DNA of 64,000 nucleotides from Caballeronia cordobensis. GTDB lineage: Bacteria > Pseudomonadota > Gammaproteobacteria > Burkholderiales > Burkholderiaceae. Each line of letters starts with the position of its first letter. The stretch's first letter is position 1. The position numbers were made by a program, and so were the translations under genes. The notes beneath the pieces were generated by a model. The model searched no databases and was not told the origin of the DNA. It saw only the letters and a program-made list of their open reading frames with translations. Location of the stretch: assembly GCF_001544575.2 (NCBI RefSeq), contig NZ_FCNY02000003.1, forward strand, positions 248,001 through 312,000, in the 5' to 3' direction. Below are positions 1 to 8,874 of this stretch, piece by piece.

Positions 1-223
1 TTATCAAGACGGGCGCAAAACTTTACAGCTAGCGATTGTTTTTAGCACCGTCGGCACCGGTCTTTCATTACGCTAACAAGCCCAGCATTTCTTCCGAGAG
101 CCTCGTTCGAGGCAGCATTCAATCCCTTGCGTTTTCTTTACGAACCACCAAGGGCAGCAAGCTAGACGAATTATTACCAAATATTTCGGCGCGTCACCGC
201 CGGAATCGTGGAGAGCAGAGCAC
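1..223. other. Left-edge non-coding / partial region
   Basis: No complete gene is supported here. A short open stretch on the + strand enters from the left edge and stops at about position 76; it could be the last 24 or so codons of an upstream gene, but this is too little to call. A longer open frame at 36-227 has no visible ribosome site and overlaps the start of the glycosyltransferase. Confidence 0.3.
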
Positions 224-1309
224 TTGAAGATCCTACATAGCGAGTCCTCAACGGGATGGGGCGGTCAGGAGATCCGCACGTTGAAGGAGATGGTGGCGCT
301 GCGCGAAGGCGGCCATACCGTCGAGCTGGTGTGTCCGATCAAGGCGCGCCTCGGGCATCGCTGCAAGGAACTCGGTTTCACCGTGCATCACGCGCGCATG
401 CGCGGGGGCGGCGACATGCAGTCGATGCTGCACATCGGCGCGTTGCTGCGCCGCCGTCCGTTCGATGTGGTCAACACTCATAGCGGTCATGACAGTCTCG
501 TCGCGGGCACGGCGGCGCGGCTCGCGCGCACGCCGCTCATCGTGCGCACGCGGCATCTCGCGCTGCCCATTTCTTCGCTCGCCACCTATACGTGGATTCC
601 GCATCGCGTGATCGCCGTGAGTCACTACGTGCGGCGCTATCTGATTTCGGCGGGCGTCGCCGAGAAGCGGGTGCAGACGATCTATGACGGCATCGTCAAG
701 CCGCAGCCCGTCGCGCATTCGACGCTGCGCGAGGAACTCGGTCTCGGCGACGATGCGTTCATCGCGTGCATGGTCGCGATCATGCGCGACAAGAAGGGCC
801 ATGAAGATCTGATCGCCGCGGTGCGTCCGCTGCTCGACACCTATCCGCACCTGCACGTCGTGATGGCGGGCGACGGCGATCTATACGTTCGCATCAAGGG
901 CATCGTGGAAGGCCTCGGTCTTGCGCATCGCATTCACTTGCTGGGCTTTCGCACCGACGTGCCGAACATCTTCCGCGGCTCCGATCTCTTCGTGCTGCCG
1001 ACGCATCAGGAAGCGCTCGGCCAGGCGTTCATCGAGGCGATGGACGCGGGCTTGCCGGTCATCGGCACGCGTGTCGATGGCGTGCCCGAACTGATCGAAG
1101 ACGACGTGAACGGCCTGCTCGTCCCGCCGCACGATCCGGTTGCGCTGCGCGCGGCGATCGCCCGCATGATCGACGATCCGGCTTTGCGTCAACGTCTTCA
1201 ACGCGAAAGCGTGCGCATCACCGAACGCGGCTTCACCGTCGGCGAAATGGCGCAAGAGACGGCGCGCTTCTATCAACGCGCCTTGCAGGAGCGGGGGCAT
1301 CCGCAATGA
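224..1309 (+). CDS. GT4-family glycosyltransferase
   Basis: Retaining GT-B fold glycosyltransferase of the GT4 group, expected at the cytoplasmic face and transferring a sugar from a nucleotide sugar to a polysaccharide or lipid-linked acceptor. At 361 aa it has the usual length. The N-terminal glycine motif (WGGQE, near residue 12) and the C-terminal donor-site EX7E motif (EALGQAFIE, about residues 262-270), followed by a GTRVDGVPE stretch, are clear. The start is TTG, since the frame begins with the typical MKILH beta strand there. The stop overlaps the next gene's ATG (ATGA), so it is translationally coupled to the deacetylase. This suggests a cell-surface or exopolysaccharide task; donor and acceptor are not visible. 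Confidence 0.9.
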   Translation: MKILHSESSTGWGGQEIRTLKEMVALREGGHTVELVCPIKARLGHRCKELGFTVHHARMRGGGDMQSMLHIGALLRRRPFDVVNTHSGHDSLVAGTAARLARTPLIVRTRHLALPISSLATYTWIPHRVIAVSHYVRRYLISAGVAEKRVQTIYDGIVKPQPVAHSTLREELGLGDDAFIACMVAIMRDKKGHEDLIAAVRPLLDTYPHLHVVMAGDGDLYVRIKGIVEGLGLAHRIHLLGFRTDVPNIFRGSDLFVLPTHQEALGQAFIEAMDAGLPVIGTRVDGVPELIEDDVNGLLVPPHDPVALRAAIARMIDDPALRQRLQRESVRITERGFTVGEMAQETARFYQRALQERGHPQ

Positions 1310-2160
1310 GCAGGAAGCAGGCACGCGCCGTTCCCGTGCTGATGTACCACCATGTCAGCACGTCGCCGGGCATGATTACCGTCACGCCCGGGCATTTCGC
1401 CGCGCAAATGGATTATCTGGCGAGCGCGGGTTATCGAACCATCGGCTCGGCACAACTCGCGGCGTTTCTGCGCGGCGAGGACATGCCGCCGAAATCGATT
1501 GTCATTACCTTCGACGATGGCTATCTCGACAACTGGGTGCACGCGCATCCCGTGCTCGAGCGCCACGGCTTCACGGCCTTGTGCTTTCTCGTGAGCAGCT
1601 GGCCGGGCGAAGGCCATGTGCGCCCGAATGCGGCGTATGCGGGCTCGGCCTTGCCGGCTCTGCTCGATCATCATGCGGGCGAACGCGCGATCGAGAGCGG
1701 ACGTGCCGACGATGCGATCCTGCGCTGGTCCGAGATCGAAGCGATGCGCGCTGCCGGCACGTTCGAGTTCCATAGTCACACGCATACGCATGTGCGCTGG
1801 GACCGCGTCGCGGGCTCGCCGGGCGAGAAGCGCGAACGTCTGCACGACGATCTACACGCGGCGCGTGCCGCGTTGCGCGCCCGCCTCGGCGAAGTCTCCG
1901 ATCATCTGTGCTGGCCGCAAGGCTATTACGACGACGACTATCGGGACGTGGCGCTGAGCGCGGGTTTCAGGCACTTCTATACGTGCCATACGGGCACGAA
2001 CGTCGGCGCGAATCCGCTCGATCGCAATGCATCGCCCGATGCGGAGCGCACCATCAAGCGGCTCGAAGTGCGCGATCGTCCGGCGTCGTGGCTGGCGTCG
2101 CGCTTATGGGTGCATACGCGGCCCGCGATCAGCCGGGCCTATCTCAAGATCAAGCGCTGA
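1306..2160 (+). CDS. Polysaccharide deacetylase (NodB homology domain)
   Basis: Carbohydrate esterase family 4 type enzyme, 284 aa, expected to remove N-acetyl groups from a surface polysaccharide using a metal ion. The NodB motif 1 (TFDDGY, about residues 68-73, with the catalytic and metal-binding aspartates) and motif 2 (HSHTHTH, about residues 156-162) are intact. A leading VPVLMYHH segment is typical of the subfamily. No signal peptide is obvious, so it may act in the cytoplasm or be exported atypically. It overlaps the upstream glycosyltransferase by 4 nt and converges on the alpha/beta hydrolase with an 11-nt overlap of the 3' ends. Polysaccharide modification is a family inference; the substrate is unknown. 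Confidence 0.9.
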   Translation: MSRKQARAVPVLMYHHVSTSPGMITVTPGHFAAQMDYLASAGYRTIGSAQLAAFLRGEDMPPKSIVITFDDGYLDNWVHAHPVLERHGFTALCFLVSSWPGEGHVRPNAAYAGSALPALLDHHAGERAIESGRADDAILRWSEIEAMRAAGTFEFHSHTHTHVRWDRVAGSPGEKRERLHDDLHAARAALRARLGEVSDHLCWPQGYYDDDYRDVALSAGFRHFYTCHTGTNVGANPLDRNASPDAERTIKRLEVRDRPASWLASRLWVHTRPAISRAYLKIKR

Positions 2161-2989
2161 ATCGCGCGCGATGCGATTGCACGAAAGCGGCAATCGCATC
2201 GTTCACGGCTTCGGCCGCATCGCGATGCGGCGAGTGCCTGCACTGCGCCAGCTTGACGAGTTGCGTGTGCGGGATGGCCGCCTCGATCTCGTCGAGTTGC
2301 AGCATCGACGCGTATTCGTCGTCGTAGCCTTGTATCGCCAGCAATGGGCGCACGATCGACGATATCTCTTGCGTGATGTTCCAGCGAAGAAAAGCGGGAT
2401 TCAGCCACGCATCGTTCCAGCCGTAAAAGGCTGAATCCACGTCGTCGTGATACGCACTCAGTTTTTCCCTGAACGACGTGGTCTCATACGTGCGGCGGGC
2501 CTTTTCGATGCCTTCCACCGTCATTGCCTCGACGAATACATGCGGCGCCATGATGGCGAGACCGGCGAGCGCTTCGGGAAAGGCGCTCGCATACAGGAGC
2601 GCGATCGTGCCGCCGTCGCTATGGCCGACGAGCCACATGCGCGCGCGTTCATCGGCGCCGATGCCGAGCGCATCGAGCAGGGCGGGCAGTACCTCATGCG
2701 CTTGCTTATGCAGAAATTCGACCGGCCACGTTTCTTCGGCCCGTCGAGGCGTTGAGCGCCCATAACCCGGTCGGGAATAAACGAGGCCGCGGCATTTGAG
2801 GCGATCGCATAGTGTCTGCGGCCAGTCTTTCCATAGCGCGATCGATCCCAGCCCCTCATGCAGGAATAGCGCAATGGGCGCCTCGGCGCGCTCCGCATTC
2901 AACCACTGATATTCGATATGCACCGGATAAGCACCGTCGTTCAACTCGACGAAGCGCGTTGCATTCATATTCTCTGCCGGGCCGTTCAT
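2150..2989 (-). CDS. Alpha/beta hydrolase
   Basis: 279-aa serine hydrolase of the alpha/beta fold. The nucleophile elbow GHSDGG puts the catalytic serine at residue 124. An HEGLGS segment near residue 44 is placed for the oxyanion hole, and a histidine near residue 252 (HSPHRD) is the likely third triad member. No signal peptide is seen, so it is probably cytoplasmic. It stands alone, convergent with the deacetylase, and divergent from the carbonic anhydrase across about 260 nt. An internal ATG at residue 8 is an alternative start. Substrate specificity (ester, lactone, C-C bond or dehalogenation) cannot be read from the sequence. Confidence 0.85.
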   Translation of the reverse strand: MNGPAENMNATRFVELNDGAYPVHIEYQWLNAERAEAPIALFLHEGLGSIALWKDWPQTLCDRLKCRGLVYSRPGYGRSTPRRAEETWPVEFLHKQAHEVLPALLDALGIGADERARMWLVGHSDGGTIALLYASAFPEALAGLAIMAPHVFVEAMTVEGIEKARRTYETTSFREKLSAYHDDVDSAFYGWNDAWLNPAFLRWNITQEISSIVRPLLAIQGYDDEYASMLQLDEIEAAIPHTQLVKLAQCRHSPHRDAAEAVNDAIAAFVQSHRARFSA

Positions 2990-3249
2990 GAAAGTTTTAT
3001 GACTGAATTCGATCGATAAAGATTAACAGACGCCAGTGCATGCACCGCAATAAAACCTGACCGCGCGATGCATGATTCACGCCGGTGCGAGGTGAAATTG
3101 AAACATCATATTTTTTCTCTGGACGGCGCTGAACTTTTTCTGCGAAAGTTATTCGTAAGGAACTCGCTGCAGTGCAGCGTAGCTGCGACCCTTTTAGAAA
3201 ACCCGCGTCGTCACTGACGACGCAAACGTTTGCTTCTGGAGAGACATGC

Positions 3250-3897
3250 ATGAATCGACCGAAACGGATGCTGCTGGAAAACATCGCCTGGGCGCGCGAA
3301 ACCGCGCATGCGGATGCGGAGTTCTTTCCGCGTCTCGCGCAAGGGCAAAGCCCGAAAGTGCTGTGGATCGGTTGCGCGGATAGCCGCGTGCCCGCTGAAA
3401 CGGTAACGAACGCCAATCCCGGCGATTTATTCGTTCATCGCAACATCGCGAATCTGTTTTCTCCTTCGGATGACAACACGATGAGCGTGCTCGAATACGC
3501 GGTGCGCGTGCTGAAAGTCGATCACGTGATCGTATGCGGCCATTACGGATGCGGCGGCGTGCGCGCCTCGCTGCTGCCGCAGTCGAGCGACTTGCCGCAC
3601 GTGAATCGCCGTATCGCGCCGCTGTGCGCATTGGGCGAGCGGCATCGCGCGGAACTCGATACCTTCGCCGATCTCGATACGCGCGCCAATCGCCTCGCCG
3701 AATTGAACGTGCTGGAGCAAGTCCGCCTCTTGCGGCAACACGCGGTCGTGCGAGAGCGCGACGAGCCGCCCCTCGTTCATGGCTGGATCTTCGGCCTGCA
3801 TGACGGTCTTATCGAGGTGCTCGCATCCGGCTATGCGCAAGCGGGCGAAACGCAAGACGCGGCGCGCGCGCAACTGGTAGCGCTTCAGGCTGCTTAA
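3250..3897 (+). CDS. Beta-class carbonic anhydrase
   Basis: Zinc enzyme that interconverts CO2 and bicarbonate, cytoplasmic, 215 aa. The zinc ligands and catalytic dyad are visible: C42-A-D44-S-R46 and H98-x2-C101. The open frame extends 26 codons further upstream, but the ATG at 3250 is preceded by a good GGAGAG ribosome site and begins the conserved protein, so this start was chosen. A SulP anion transporter lies 82 nt downstream in the same direction. That pairing suggests joint handling of bicarbonate supply or pH balance. The 3' end has no convincing terminator. Confidence 0.95.
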   Translation: MNRPKRMLLENIAWARETAHADAEFFPRLAQGQSPKVLWIGCADSRVPAETVTNANPGDLFVHRNIANLFSPSDDNTMSVLEYAVRVLKVDHVIVCGHYGCGGVRASLLPQSSDLPHVNRRIAPLCALGERHRAELDTFADLDTRANRLAELNVLEQVRLLRQHAVVRERDEPPLVHGWIFGLHDGLIEVLASGYAQAGETQDAARAQLVALQAA

Positions 3898-3979
3898 GCC
3901 GGCTTTTTCCAATCGATAGCTTGTCGATGCGAAGTCGCCCCGCGACGTTCGCACGCCCCAACTCGTTCGAAAAAAACTC

Positions 3980-5515
3980 ATGAATCAAGCTAACCGTCTC
4001 GCCACTTTTCCGCGCGATGTATTCGCGGGCACTGTCGTATTTCTCGTCGCGATGCCGCTCTGTCTCGGCATCGCCAATGCATCGGGCGTCGAGCCGTTTG
4101 CCGGGCTGTTGTCGGGCATCATCGGCGGGCTCGTCGTTGCATTGCTGAGCGGCTCGCAATTGAGCGTGAGCGGCCCTGCCGCGGGCCTCATCGTGATCGT
4201 CGTCGATGGCATCGCGGGACTCGGCAGCTTTTCCGCGTTCCTGCTTGCCGTGCTGCTTTCGGGCGCGATCCAGTTCGGCTTCGGCATGCTGAAAGCGGGA
4301 CGTTTCGCGGCGTACGTGCCTTCGTCGGTTATCAAGGGCATGCTCGCGGCCATCGGCCTGCTGCTCGTCATCAAGCAGATTCCGCTCGCTGCGGGCTTCG
4401 CGAATCAAGGCGCGCCGGCTGCGAGCGGTCCGGGCATGCTTGGCACGCCGTTCGGTCCCATATCGATGGCGGCGTGCATGGTGGCTGTCGTATCGCTCGT
4501 CATGCTGGCTGGCTGGGAAACACGCGCGATGCGGCGCTTCGCGCTGGTGCGCGCGGTGCCCGCGCCGCTTGCGGTGGTCGCGTTTGGCATCGGCATGACG
4601 CTGTTGCTCGATGTGTTCGCGCCGGGGTTCGCTCCGCCCGCACAACATCGCGTTGGTTTGCCGTCGCTTGAAACGTTTGCGGCCTTCACGAATGCGCTGG
4701 AATTGCCGAATTTCGCTCAACTCGCGAATCCTGACGTGTGGCGTCTTGCGCTGACGCTCGCGATCGTCGCGAGTCTCGAAACGCTTCTGAGTCTCGAAGC
4801 CGTGGAGCAGCTCGATCCGAAAAAGCGCGCGGCGCATCCGGATCGCGAGTTGAAGGCACAAGGCATCGGCAACATGATGGCGGGTGCGATCGGCGCGTTG
4901 CCGATCACCTCGGTGATCGTGCGTAGCTCCGCGAACGTGCATGCGGGCGCGCAGAGCCGCTGGTCCTCGTTCGTGCACGGCGTGCTGCTGCTCTTGAGCG
5001 TGTTCGCGCTGACGAGCGTGATCAACCTGATTCCGCTTGCCTGCCTCGCGGCGATCCTGATCTTCACGGGCTTGAAGCTCGCCAAGCCTTCGCTCTTCGC
5101 GGCGGTCGCGAAGCAGGGCCTCGAACGCTTTGCGCCGTTCGTCGTCACGATTGCGGGCGTGTTGCTGACGGACCTTCTGATGGGCATTTTGCTCGGCATC
5201 GCATGCAGTCTTCTGCTTGCGATCCGCGCGAACCTCGAACGCCCGATCACGCTGGCGCAGCACGACGACCATTACCTGCTGTCGTTCCGCAAGGACGTCT
5301 CATTTCTCGGCAAGGTCACGCTCAAGCATCATCTGCGCACGATTCCCGATGGCGCCACGGTGATCTTCGATGCCTCGCGCGCCGACTATATCGATCCGGA
5401 CGTGCGCGAGGAAATCGAACGGTTCATGGCGGCCGCGCCTTCGCGAGGCATGCATGTCGAATGCAGAAAGCTGCCGCGCGCTCAACCCGGCGTCGATGGC
5501 GTCAGTTGCGCGTAG
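3980..5515 (+). CDS. SulP-family inorganic anion (probable bicarbonate) transporter
   Basis: Integral inner-membrane transporter of the SulP/SLC26 family, 511 aa, with the usual run of hydrophobic segments from about residue 15 to 410 and a short STAS-like cytoplasmic tail (about residues 425-490). Family members move sulfate, bicarbonate or other anions, often with Na+ or H+. Because a carbonic anhydrase gene lies directly upstream in the same orientation, bicarbonate is the favoured substrate; this is inference from context, not from a specific motif. The 3' end overlaps the convergent anti-sigma gene by 34 nt. Confidence 0.9.
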   Translation: MNQANRLATFPRDVFAGTVVFLVAMPLCLGIANASGVEPFAGLLSGIIGGLVVALLSGSQLSVSGPAAGLIVIVVDGIAGLGSFSAFLLAVLLSGAIQFGFGMLKAGRFAAYVPSSVIKGMLAAIGLLLVIKQIPLAAGFANQGAPAASGPGMLGTPFGPISMAACMVAVVSLVMLAGWETRAMRRFALVRAVPAPLAVVAFGIGMTLLLDVFAPGFAPPAQHRVGLPSLETFAAFTNALELPNFAQLANPDVWRLALTLAIVASLETLLSLEAVEQLDPKKRAAHPDRELKAQGIGNMMAGAIGALPITSVIVRSSANVHAGAQSRWSSFVHGVLLLLSVFALTSVINLIPLACLAAILIFTGLKLAKPSLFAAVAKQGLERFAPFVVTIAGVLLTDLLMGILLGIACSLLLAIRANLERPITLAQHDDHYLLSFRKDVSFLGKVTLKHHLRTIPDGATVIFDASRADYIDPDVREEIERFMAAAPSRGMHVECRKLPRAQPGVDGVSCA

Positions 5516-6306
5516 ACATCGTGCGCGAGTTCGAGCATCACCTTGCGATCGATGCCGCCCGAGACCGCATAACCGAAGTCGCCGTCGATCCAGTAGAACA
5601 CGTTCACCGGCCCGTCCTGGTACAGCCTGAACGCCGTGGTGTTCGTGCTCGTCTTGCGATGCGAGATGCATAACGTGACGCGCTCGCCTTTGGCGCCGCG
5701 ATACATGAACTGCGCGGTCGGACCGTTCTCGCCGGGGAGAATGCGTCCGCCCATCAACTCGAAGCCGTTTTTCGTGAGCAACGGCGGATGCACGTCGGTG
5801 CCGAGCTTGTTCGAAAGATATTGAACGAAGTCCTGGTCGCGATCTGTGCCGATGTCATCGGGGCGATCGACGGCGGGCATGTACACCACATGCGCGATCG
5901 CGGCCTGTCGCGCCATGCCTTCCATGCCGTCGGCGCTCGCGTTGCGGATGTTCGTCGCCGCCGCGCCCGATAACGACATGGCGTCGCGCCCCATGTTCGT
6001 GCCGACGCCGATGCCGATGCCCAGCACGAGCGCCGCCGCCATGCCGGCGAATTGCGGCCAGTTGGCCGCGGCGAACCAGCGCCGGCGCTTCAAGGTCCGC
6101 AAGCGCGCGGGCATGGGTTCGTTGAGCACGCGGTCGTAGCGCTCATGAAACATGTTGTTGAGCGAAAAGTAATCGCTCACGCGCGCGGCCAGCGCGGGAT
6201 TCAGCTCGATGGCCCGCTCGACCTGTGCGCGCCGCGCGGCCGACAGCGCGCCGTCGACGTAGGCATGAATGTCCTCTTCACTGATCGGAGTGTGCTGGTC
6301 GCTCAT
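5482..6306 (-). CDS. Anti-sigma factor, single-pass membrane protein
   Basis: 274-aa membrane-anchored regulator expected to hold the ECF sigma factor encoded just upstream. The N-terminal 60 residues form an anti-sigma-like helical domain (EDIHAYVDGALS), but the zinc-binding cysteines of the classical ZAS motif are absent. A single transmembrane helix lies at about residues 85-104, followed by a periplasmic domain of about 165 aa that would sense the signal. The sigma gene overlaps it by 4 nt (ATGA), so the two are co-translated. The periplasmic domain resembles the tail of the protein encoded two genes upstream (6826-7362). Confidence 0.88.
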   Translation of the reverse strand: MSDQHTPISEEDIHAYVDGALSAARRAQVERAIELNPALAARVSDYFSLNNMFHERYDRVLNEPMPARLRTLKRRRWFAAANWPQFAGMAAALVLGIGIGVGTNMGRDAMSLSGAAATNIRNASADGMEGMARQAAIAHVVYMPAVDRPDDIGTDRDQDFVQYLSNKLGTDVHPPLLTKNGFELMGGRILPGENGPTAQFMYRGAKGERVTLCISHRKTSTNTTAFRLYQDGPVNVFYWIDGDFGYAVSGGIDRKVMLELAHDVYAQLTPSTPG

Positions 6307-6821
6307 CGCACCACCTTCAACTTTGCATTGGGCTGCGTGCCCGCCGTCAATGCACGCAGGCGTTCGCGTCCGCGCGATAGCCGCGACATCACGGTGCCGA
6401 TGGGAATGTCCAGCGCAATCGCGACTTCGGCATAGCTCATTTCTTCGAGCCCGACGAGCAGCACCACTTCGCGCTGCTCGTCGGTCAGACGCTGCAGCGC
6501 ATAGTCGAGATCGCGCACATCGAGCGAATGAAATTGCGGGGCGGGCACGGCGAATTCGCGTTCGTCGATTCCGTCATCGTCGACAGAAACGTGTGCCGCA
6601 CGCGCCGATGCCTTGCGCATCTGATTCACGAATACGTTATGCATGACGGTGAAAAGCCATGCGCGCAGATCGGTGCCCGCTTCGAACATCGCCGTGCGCG
6701 ACAACGCGCGTTCCATCGTGTCCTGCACCAGATCGTCGGCGAGGTCGCGATTGTTCAGCAGCGCGCGCGCATAGCGGCGCAGCCTCGGAACGTGTTCGAT
6801 CAGTTCATCACGGACGTCCAT
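6303..6821 (-). CDS. ECF (sigma-70 family) RNA polymerase sigma factor
   Basis: 172-aa alternative sigma factor that directs RNA polymerase to a small stress regulon. Region 2 (about residues 10-80, with DLADDLVQDTMERAL and the WLFTVMHN segment) and region 4 (about 112-160, with the LDIPIGTVMSRLSRGRERL helix-turn-helix) are both intact. It lies in the middle of a three-gene operon: the membrane gene upstream ends 4 nt before its start and the anti-sigma gene downstream overlaps it by 4 nt. The inducing signal is unknown. Autoregulation is common in this family, but I could not identify a promoter confidently. Confidence 0.95.
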   Translation of the reverse strand: MDVRDELIEHVPRLRRYARALLNNRDLADDLVQDTMERALSRTAMFEAGTDLRAWLFTVMHNVFVNQMRKASARAAHVSVDDDGIDEREFAVPAPQFHSLDVRDLDYALQRLTDEQREVVLLVGLEEMSYAEVAIALDIPIGTVMSRLSRGRERLRALTAGTQPNAKLKVVR

Positions 6822-6825
6822 CGCT

Positions 6826-7362
6826 TTATCGCTCGGGCATCGCGGTCAGCGCGTCGGCGGCGCGCATGAGCCCATGCGTGCCGGCGCGTCCCGCGAGTAC
6901 ATGGCGCTTGCCGCCGCTGGTCCACGTAAGCAGGCGGATTTCGCCCACGCGCCGCGCGCTCCAGTGCGCCTCTTCGCTCGCGAAGGGCGCGGAGGCGACG
7001 AGCAGGACGACGGCATCGCCGTCCGCATTGCGATAGTCGAATTCATCGATCTGCGCGAGCCTGGCGGGCTGCCGCGTTCGGCTCGCGACCAGTTCGAGGC
7101 CGACCGGCGTCAGTTCGATGAAATGCGGATCGTGCGACACGAGCGGCGGAGCGTTCGCGCCGCGCGCACTCGATGTTTCCGCCAGCGCCATGACCGCGGC
7201 GGCATCGAGCATGTCGGCGCATGCGCGCGTGGCCGCGCACCAGCCGGCCGCGGCCACGGCTGCCACGATGCCCACGCCCAGGCTCACGCCGGCGAGCGAA
7301 ATGCGCGCCGGGCGTCGGGTCGCGATAGCTTGCAGGCGGCGTGTAGGAAACAAGTGGTCCAT
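6826..7362 (-). CDS. Membrane-anchored protein resembling an anti-sigma periplasmic domain
   Basis: 178 aa. A short basic N-terminus is followed by one transmembrane helix (about residues 20-42) and an extracytoplasmic domain. The domain, starting around FIELTPVGLELV, shares layout with the tail of the adjacent anti-sigma factor: a strand after 'GLEL/GFEL', a strand-rich core, a predicted SGG turn and a final helix. It has no anti-sigma helical domain, so it cannot bind the sigma factor in the usual way. It is the first gene of the sigma/anti-sigma operon, so it may be an accessory sensor or a decoy. The function is unassigned; the resemblance was judged by eye. Confidence 0.7.
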   Translation of the reverse strand: MDHLFPTRRLQAIATRRPARISLAGVSLGVGIVAAVAAAGWCAATRACADMLDAAAVMALAETSSARGANAPPLVSHDPHFIELTPVGLELVASRTRQPARLAQIDEFDYRNADGDAVVLLVASAPFASEEAHWSARRVGEIRLLTWTSGGKRHVLAGRAGTHGLMRAADALTAMPER

Positions 7363-7473
7363 GTCGGTGCATCGAAATTCCAGGCTCTCGATGCGCTAAC
7401 AGTCAGGGCGAGCGTTTTATTCCCGCCATTGCGCGTATTTTTTGCCAGACGCTTCAGTGCGAGCAACACGCGG

Positions 7474-8721
7474 TCATGCGCGGCGCATTTCATGTCCGAG
7501 CCGATCGACGGTCAGCCGTATGGCGTCGATCAAAGCCCGCGCCGCTGGAGACGGCGTGCTGCCCGCGCGCAGCGTGAGCCCGATGTCGCGCCGCGTGTTT
7601 CGAAGCGGAATATCCATCACGACGAGCTGGCCCGATTCGCATTCGTAGTGCAACTGTTGCGCCGACACGGCGGCGAGCATGTCGGTCTGCGACAGCAGTC
7701 CGCGAATGACGGCGAGGTCCGCGGTTTCGACAGTCGGCATCGGCGGCTTCAGCTTCCAGCGCTTGAACTGCGCTTCGAACATGCCGCGCGCGGGCGCCTG
7801 GCTGCGCGGCAAAATCCATTGCGCGGAGATCAGATCCTTGAGCGTCAATCCGCCCGCGCTCGCACCCGCCAGCGGATGTCCGCGCCGCGCGATCACGACG
7901 ATGTCTTCCGACATGAGGCGTTCGTTGACGAGGCCGCTCGACGCATCGTTCTGCCGCAGCGCGCCGAGCACGAAGTCGATATCGCCCGCGCGCAAGCCCG
8001 CGACGAGCGTTTCATACGCGCTCTCGTCGGTCACGATGCGCACGCCCGGGTATTGCGCCGCCACGCGCGCGATCGCGCCGGGCAGGATCAGCGTTCTGCC
8101 CAGCGGCAACGAGCCCACCGTGACGTACCCTTGTATCGTGCCGCGCAAGGCCGCGAGATCGTCGGGAATATGGCGCAGTTCGTTTAGCGCGCGGCGCACA
8201 TGCAGGAGGAAGGTCTCGCCTTCGCTCGTGAGCAGCAGTCCGCGCGGACTGCGATAAAACAATGGCATACCCGCGCCCGTTTCCATGATGCGGATCGCGC
8301 TGCTCACGGCCGGTTGACTGAGCCCCAATGTTTGCGCCGCGCTCGGCATGTGCCGATGACGCGCGAGTGCGGAGAACAGTTGCAGCCGCCGCGTGTTGAG
8401 CAGAAACGCGGGAAGCGTCCCGCCGCTTGCGGTTCTGCGGCGCGATTGACGCGCCGCGCACCATTGCGCCAGTTCCTCCAGCTCACCGAAGATGCGCTGA
8501 CAGCGCAACAGCACGGCGCGTCCCGCGGGCGTCGGCAACATGCCCGAGGGGCGGCGTTCGAGCAAGGTTTCGCCCACTGCCGCTTCGAGTTCCTGCAAGG
8601 AACGTGTGACGGCCGACTGCGCGCGGAACAGCGCGGCGGCGGCGCGCGTGGCGCTGCCCGTCTGCGCGACGAGGCGGAATGCACGCAAATACGCGAGATT
8701 GAGCAAATCGCGATGATCCAT
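7474..8721 (-). CDS. LysR-type regulator with two N-terminal HTH domains
   Basis: 415 aa, about 110 aa longer than a standard LysR regulator. Two consecutive winged-HTH LysR domains can be read: the first at about residues 10-68 (FRLVAQTGSATRAAAALFRAQ), the second at about 112-170 (LFSALARHRHMPSAAQTLGLSQ). A single effector-binding domain follows from about residue 195 to the end. LysR proteins bind small effectors and act on neighbouring or distant operons. The gene is divergent from the universal stress protein across about 150 nt, which is its likeliest local target. No effector can be named. Confidence 0.9.
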   Translation of the reverse strand: MDHRDLLNLAYLRAFRLVAQTGSATRAAAALFRAQSAVTRSLQELEAAVGETLLERRPSGMLPTPAGRAVLLRCQRIFGELEELAQWCAARQSRRRTASGGTLPAFLLNTRRLQLFSALARHRHMPSAAQTLGLSQPAVSSAIRIMETGAGMPLFYRSPRGLLLTSEGETFLLHVRRALNELRHIPDDLAALRGTIQGYVTVGSLPLGRTLILPGAIARVAAQYPGVRIVTDESAYETLVAGLRAGDIDFVLGALRQNDASSGLVNERLMSEDIVVIARRGHPLAGASAGGLTLKDLISAQWILPRSQAPARGMFEAQFKRWKLKPPMPTVETADLAVIRGLLSQTDMLAAVSAQQLHYECESGQLVVMDIPLRNTRRDIGLTLRAGSTPSPAARALIDAIRLTVDRLGHEMRRA

Positions 8722-8821
8722 GGGCCGGAGCGAGTGAATGCGAGGCCATCAGTTTAATTTATCGGACCGTAGCGCCTCGTCCGACGCCTGCGCTCATTGA
8801 AAGCTAATTCTCGGCAACGAT

Positions 8822-8833
8822 CATGACGTCATG
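8822..8833. promoter_or_regulatory. 12-bp perfect palindrome upstream of uspA-like gene
   Basis: CATGACGTCATG is self-complementary and sits 41 nt before the universal stress gene start, in the shared region with the double-HTH LysR gene. It is a candidate operator. A palindrome this short can arise by chance, and no protein is linked to it except by position. Confidence 0.3.
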
Positions 8834-8874
8834 CACGAAACGACGCGTGCTTTCATTGATCGGAGGGTTGCGCC

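Noticed and set aside
36..227. 63-aa open frame upstream of the GT4 gene
   Set aside because: No ribosome site, overlaps the GT4 start and has no recognisable domain; likely chance.
3809..5272. 487-aa antisense frame over the SulP gene
   Set aside because: Composition is dominated by Arg/His/Gln/Glu and it lies opposite a clear transporter gene; a GC-rich shadow frame.
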